Origin: JAEZFI01 sp044508215
Lineage (GTDB): Bacteria > Actinomycetota > Acidimicrobiia > Acidimicrobiales > Microtrichaceae
Length of the DNA stretch: 18,441 nucleotides
NCBI GenBank assembly: GCA_044508215.1
Contig: JBIQID010000058.1
Location: 1 to 18,441 of the forward strand
Direction: 5' to 3'
Part shown: positions 14,813-18,441 of the stretch, piece by piece
Position numbering within the stretch: the first letter of the stretch is position 1
Layout of the letters: every line of letters begins with the position of its first letter
Translations under genes and position numbers: made by a program
The notes under the pieces: generated by a model
The model's database searches: none
The model's input: only the letters and a program-made list of their open reading frames with translations
What the model was told of the DNA's origin: nothing

Positions 14813-16857
14813 GAGACGGGCTGGCATCGGCTGGGCGGTACGGGCAACGGCGGGACCTCCGGCGAGAGCAGGCGGCCGATCGCATCGGACCCTCGACGTG
14901 GGCGAGTCCGCCAGTCCGCGTCGAGGAGCGCCCAGATCGCGGGCAGGTGCTGCTGTTCGGTGAGCGACCAGCGAGAGCCGCCGCTCGCCACCTGCGTGAG
15001 CAGCTCGTCGTAGCGGGAGGGGGCCGTCTCGTTCGGGGGCACCATCATGTCGGCCACGAAGCAGGCGGCCTGGGGGGCGACCAGATCGGTCGTGAGCTGC
15101 TCCCCCGCCACGCGGTACAGCGTGCTGGGCGGGATGCGACCCTGGCGGAACGCGGCGATCGTGTCGGGGATCCACGCCTCGAGCCACTGCGACAGGAGCG
15201 CCCGGTGGGCCAGCCACCCGAGCATGAAGGCGCCCGGCACCATGCGACGCGACTCGGGGACCCCGGGCGGGAGCGCCTGCTGGTGCACCCACGCGTCCAA
15301 CACGATGGGCCCGAGGTGCTGCGGGTCGCGCGCCTGGCCGTTCGAGCCGGTCCCGAAGCCGGCCACCGTGCGCAGTGCACCGAAGGACGTGCCGGTGGGC
15401 GCCACCACGCGGTTCGCCACCGTGACCATCCGTTCGGAAGGGATCAGCTGGTCGAGCCAGGACACGATCTGGTTGCCCATCTCCCAGGCGGTGGGGCGCA
15501 GGGTGAGCGTCCGTCCGGCTTCGTCGATCACCGCGCGGCTGCCGTCGCCGTAGGCGATGACGACGGTCGCGGGCGAGATCTCCACCGCATGCGACCGAGG
15601 GATCGCCTCGAGGCCCAGCACGGTGTTGCTGTAGAGGAGCGCCTCGCCCCCCGACCAGTTCTCCACGTCGATGTACGCACGGCGCTCCACCGCGTTCGCA
15701 CCGAACGTCGTGGGGTTGTCGGCCTGGGCGAACGACACGAGGTTCCACGCCGGTGCCTCCGCCTCGAGCGGCAGCTGCACGATGAGGGTGTCGCGGACGG
15801 CGGCCGCTGCGTCGCGGACCGCCTCGGGCGCGAGTGACGCCACCTCCTTGGCGAGCTCCCCGGCGTCCTGCGGCTCCTTCGAGTGCAACAGGCTGTCGGT
15901 GCGGAACTCCATCTCGCCCAGCGCCGCGTGCACGCCGTCCTCGCTCCGCCGAGCCGTGTCCTTGTACTCGGCGAGCTCTGCCTGGGTGGGGCCGTCGGTG
16001 GCGATCGCCTCGACCGCCGACCACAGCGCCCACGCCGCGGCGGCGCCGTGTTCCGGTGGGCCGTCGGCGACCACGGTCATCAGCGCCGTGTCGCCGTCGA
16101 GCCGGAGGTAGTCGGACATCGGCGAGTACGAGAGCCCGCTCTGGTTTCGCAGCCAGTCGAAGCAGCGACGCCCGATTACCGAGGTGGCCGCCGCGGCTGC
16201 GACCGACCGCGACGCCAGCCCCGTCGCAGCGGCGGGACCGTTCACGTGTGACCACGCGGGCAGGAGCGTCACCAGCGGCTCCCCCGGCACGCTCCGGTTC
16301 CGCGGCGCCTCGAAGAGCTGGAGGTCGAGGCCCGACGGGGGTGGGGTGCTGAACCACAGCACGGCGTTGTCGTAGGAGAAGTGGGTGGCCGCCCACCTCC
16401 ACACGTCGTCACGGTCGAGGCGGTGCAGCCCCAGCTCCTCCCAACCGACCAGGCCGTGGCTGCGGACGCCGTAGCGCCAGGTGAGGTGGTCGGTGACCAC
16501 GGAGTTGCCGCGGGTGCGACCCTCGATCTCGAGGATCCTCCGTTCGTGCTCCAAGCGCTCGAGGAAGCGCCCGGAACGGAGGGTCGACGTCAGGTCGGAG
16601 AGGTGGGACGCGACCTCGTGCGGCTCGCCCTGCACGATGAAGCTGGTGACGGTCGTCCCCGTCGAGCCGTTGAAGCCGTACTGCCGCATCCCGACGTGGG
16701 ACAGCGCCAGGTGCTCGCAGAGGTGCGTGATCCCCCGCTCGGTCAGCTTCTCGTCCGCCTGCCCGACACGGAACGACAGGCAGGCCGTCAACGGGCCCGG
16801 GACGTCCGCCCAGAGCGCGCGGATCCCTTCGACCTCCCCCTCCATCACGCCATGCAC
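14809..16857 (-). CDS. M16-family (pitrilysin-like) metallopeptidase with novel C-terminal extension
   Basis: This 682-residue protein has the inverted zinc motif HxxEH at 45-49 (HLCEH) and candidate third ligands E110 or E112 in RRILEIEG. Residues 165-350 resemble the M16 C-terminal domain, including the substrate-binding pair R237 and Y244 in LRNQSGLSY. So there is one M16 half, apparently catalytic. Residues about 370-682 match nothing I recognise. They include a strand-rich stretch (VVIAYGDGSRAVIDEAGRTL) and a long Trp-containing region, and have no second M16 pair. There is no signal peptide. The GTG start has no ribosome binding site but lies seven nt after a possible -10 box, suggesting a leaderless mRNA; an ATG at 16845 is an alternative. 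This is the first gene of a coupled operon. Substrate unknown. Confidence 0.8.
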   Translation of the reverse strand: MHGVMEGEVEGIRALWADVPGPLTACLSFRVGQADEKLTERGITHLCEHLALSHVGMRQYGFNGSTGTTVTSFIVQGEPHEVASHLSDLTSTLRSGRFLERLEHERRILEIEGRTRGNSVVTDHLTWRYGVRSHGLVGWEELGLHRLDRDDVWRWAATHFSYDNAVLWFSTPPPSGLDLQLFEAPRNRSVPGEPLVTLLPAWSHVNGPAAATGLASRSVAAAAATSVIGRRCFDWLRNQSGLSYSPMSDYLRLDGDTALMTVVADGPPEHGAAAAWALWSAVEAIATDGPTQAELAEYKDTARRSEDGVHAALGEMEFRTDSLLHSKEPQDAGELAKEVASLAPEAVRDAAAAVRDTLIVQLPLEAEAPAWNLVSFAQADNPTTFGANAVERRAYIDVENWSGGEALLYSNTVLGLEAIPRSHAVEISPATVVIAYGDGSRAVIDEAGRTLTLRPTAWEMGNQIVSWLDQLIPSERMVTVANRVVAPTGTSFGALRTVAGFGTGSNGQARDPQHLGPIVLDAWVHQQALPPGVPESRRMVPGAFMLGWLAHRALLSQWLEAWIPDTIAAFRQGRIPPSTLYRVAGEQLTTDLVAPQAACFVADMMVPPNETAPSRYDELLTQVASGGSRWSLTEQQHLPAIWALLDADWRTRPRRGSDAIGRLLSPEVPPLPVPPSRCQPVS

Positions 16858-16864
16858 GCGCCGG

Positions 16865-16870
16865 AGCGTA
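16865..16870 (-). promoter_or_regulatory. Candidate -10 box for a leaderless operon transcript
   Basis: On the minus strand, TACGCT (TANNNT form) ends seven nt before the GTG at 16857, so transcription would begin at or very near the start codon. This fits the absence of a ribosome binding site there. No -35 box is evident. Confidence 0.35.
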
Positions 16871-16956
16871 CGGCATCTTGCAAGCGAAGGCGCTGAATCT
16901 CGCGGGATGCCTCCGAGGGGGTCAGCCAGCTCGTCGCGTGGCGTCCATCGAGAGGG

Positions 16957-18342
16957 CTACACGACCGGACGGGGACGGATGCGGGCAGCAGCGAGCCGAG
17001 CCACCAGACCGGCCACCAGCAGCATCGAACCCACGAGCAGCAGCGACGGGATGCGGGCTGGTCCGGTCATCGCGAGGGGGGCCGGCGCACGGTCGGGCAC
17101 CGGCGAGGGGCTCGGAGCGGCGGCCGGCGGTGCGGGGGGCGTGTCGGTGTCGGCAGGCGGCGGATCGCTCTGCGCGGCCAGCACGTCGAACGGGTCGCTG
17201 TCCACGACGTCCGCGTCGACGAGTCCGCCGGGCACGTACGTGAACCGCAGGGTGAGGCCTTCACCTTCGCCGTCGATGCGCAGATCGTCGAAGGTGGCCA
17301 CGCCGGCCACGGCGTCGACCTCGACGGTGCCGCCCAGGGTCGCACCGCCCGTCCCGACCAGCTCGGCGCGGATCGTCCCGGTCGCCGTGTCGATCACGTT
17401 CCCGAACTCGTCGCGGACCTCCACGACAGGCGCAGGTGAGAGCGGCTGGCCGGGCGTCGAACGCGCGGGCACCGCCACGACGGCAAGGTGGTCCGCAGGG
17501 CCGGCGAGCACGGCGAACGGTGCGCTGGCACCCGTCATGGACCCGCCGGTCTCGGTGGCGGTGAGGACGACGGCGTCGGCAGCGCCCGTCAGCGTGACCG
17601 AGTGGAGCAGCTCACCGCCTGCGAACGCCGGAGTGGCACCCAGCCCACTCGAGCCATCGGTGGAGGCTGTCAGGTCGACAGTGCCGGTGAAGGACGGTCC
17701 GGAGTTCGTCCCGTCGACGAGGTTGCCATGTGCGTCGAGCGCCCTGATGCGGACGTCGAAGGGCTGGCCGGCGTCCTGGTCGCCGATCGGAGCGCCGACG
17801 GCGTCGGCGACCTCGAACGTGGCGAGCGGCCCGTTGCTGATCACCGCCGGGAACCACCCGTGGGACATCACGAACATCATGGGCCCGAAGACGCTCACGA
17901 AGACGTTTCCGCTGGTGGGAGCCGTCGGGTTGCTGATGCCCCCGAGCTCGAGGGCGATGGATGCCCCGTCGACGATCGCCTGGTCGATGGCGCCGAGCGT
18001 GACCGTCTGGCCGGAGATGGAGAGGTCGGCGTCGAACGCCGTTCCACCGATGGCACCGCTGGCAAGCGACGCCCCGGACACATCGATGCCGCTCGGAAAC
18101 TGGAGCTCGATCCGCCCACCGACCGCGACCGTTCCGTTCCCGTATCCATGGCTCCAACCGAACGAGTAGGTCGTCGTGGCGCCCGCTGAGGCGTCGCCGA
18201 TGGTGAGGGTGGTCGAATCCATGTGGGTGGCCGAGGCCCCTGGTGCCGTGACCACCGACAGGGTCGTCAGCGCCATGACCGCGGCGACCGCAGCGGCGAC
18301 GCGCCGCGACGTCGGGGACAGCAGTAGATCGAAGACGCGCAC
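16957..18342 (-). CDS. Secreted Ig-like surface protein with LAMTG sortase signal
   Basis: This 461-residue protein begins with a signal peptide (charged start, hydrophobic run at about 15-33, likely cleavage after ASA near 39). The first domain (about 42-155) has the pattern of actinobacterial surface repeats in which a fibre-like beta sandwich ends in GGISNPTAPTSG. Two Ig-like, invasin-type units follow, marked by DAHGNLVDGT and DEFGNVIDTATGT. A Pro-rich wall-spanning stretch (DPPPADTDTPPAPP) leads to LAMTG at 423-427, a hydrophobic segment and an Arg-rich tail. That is a complete sorting signal of the LAxTG type used by class E sortases. GTG is the start; GGAGG lies seven nt upstream. It is followed after 99 nt by the M16 operon on the same strand. 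Its binding partner is unknown. Confidence 0.85.
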   Translation of the reverse strand: MRVFDLLLSPTSRRVAAAVAAVMALTTLSVVTAPGASATHMDSTTLTIGDASAGATTTYSFGWSHGYGNGTVAVGGRIELQFPSGIDVSGASLASGAIGGTAFDADLSISGQTVTLGAIDQAIVDGASIALELGGISNPTAPTSGNVFVSVFGPMMFVMSHGWFPAVISNGPLATFEVADAVGAPIGDQDAGQPFDVRIRALDAHGNLVDGTNSGPSFTGTVDLTASTDGSSGLGATPAFAGGELLHSVTLTGAADAVVLTATETGGSMTGASAPFAVLAGPADHLAVVAVPARSTPGQPLSPAPVVEVRDEFGNVIDTATGTIRAELVGTGGATLGGTVEVDAVAGVATFDDLRIDGEGEGLTLRFTYVPGGLVDADVVDSDPFDVLAAQSDPPPADTDTPPAPPAAAPSPSPVPDRAPAPLAMTGPARIPSLLLVGSMLLVAGLVARLAAARIRPRPVV

Positions 18343-18441
18343 GGACAGACCTCCAGGTCGTTCGGGGGAGTCGACGCCTCGACCCGCCCGAGGGCGCGGC
18401 CGGACCGTGAGCGAACGTACCGCCCTGCTGCGCAGCGATCG
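18343..18441. other. Upstream region of the surface protein gene
   Basis: These 99 nt contain the ribosome binding site (GGAGG at 18350-18354) and otherwise nothing I can call. A weak TACGTT on the minus strand has no matching -35 box in the window. Confidence 0.4.

Noticed and set aside
13842..14885. Upstream extension of the methyltransferase to 493 residues
   Set aside because: It reads out of frame through the 324-residue protein. The GTGA overlap at 13841 is the better start, immediately before the methyltransferase fold.
14813..16402. Upstream extension of the 324-residue protein to 854 residues
   Set aside because: The extra part is antisense-like, Arg/Gly/Ala-rich sequence inside the M16-like gene in another frame. 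The ATGA overlap at 14812 gives a natural start.
1..18441. CRISPR array, tRNA genes, insertion sequence or integrase
   Set aside because: I found no regularly spaced direct repeats, no tRNA cloverleaf besides the tRNA-like ends of tmRNA, and no transposase or recombinase motif.

Overview
The window is high-GC DNA from an actinobacterium. The evidence is the base composition, a DUF222/HNH (13E12-type) protein, GTG and ATG starts joined by 1-4 nt overlaps, and an LAxTG-type cell-wall sorting signal. A member of the Acidimicrobiia is possible, but I cannot fix the class from sequence alone. Every protein gene I can support lies on the minus strand; the only plus-strand gene is the tmRNA. The very long plus-strand open frames opposite positions 1-11200 are antisense shadows of the megasynthases.

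Positions 1-11181 hold a two-gene hybrid NRPS/PKS assembly line, transcribed right to left. The upstream gene (6442-11181) encodes formyltransferase, a condensation-domain remnant, an adenylation domain split by a luciferase-like flavin monooxygenase, and a carrier protein. The adenylation pocket read from the sequence is DILQFGMIWK, one residue from the classical glycine code. Ten nucleotides downstream begins a type I PKS (from 6431, running off the window) with KS-AT-KR-DH-ACP-TE; KR before DH is the reverse of the usual modular order. Together they predict a glycine starter that is N-formylated and probably oxidised on the enzyme, extended with a malonyl-type unit, reduced, dehydrated and released by the thioesterase.

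Positions 11182-11366 are the divergent promoter region between the NRPS gene and ssrA. The tmRNA (11367-11748) has a readable tag reading frame for ANEQFALAA. A strong hairpin follows, shared with the convergent DUF222/HNH gene (11777-12853). The interval 12854-13136 is rich in inverted repeats, including a palindromic core that also occurs inside the HNH gene.

Positions 13137-16857 form a tight four-gene operon: an M16-type metallopeptidase with a large unrecognised C-terminal extension, a 324-residue conserved protein of unknown function, a small class I methyltransferase, and a small protein that may be frameshifted. The first three genes overlap by 4 nt at each junction, and the fourth may overlap the third by 1 nt. 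The operon has no obvious link to the biosynthetic genes and is the least understood part of the window.

Positions 16957-18342 encode a secreted, wall-anchored protein with Ig-like domains and a C-terminal LAMTG sorting signal.
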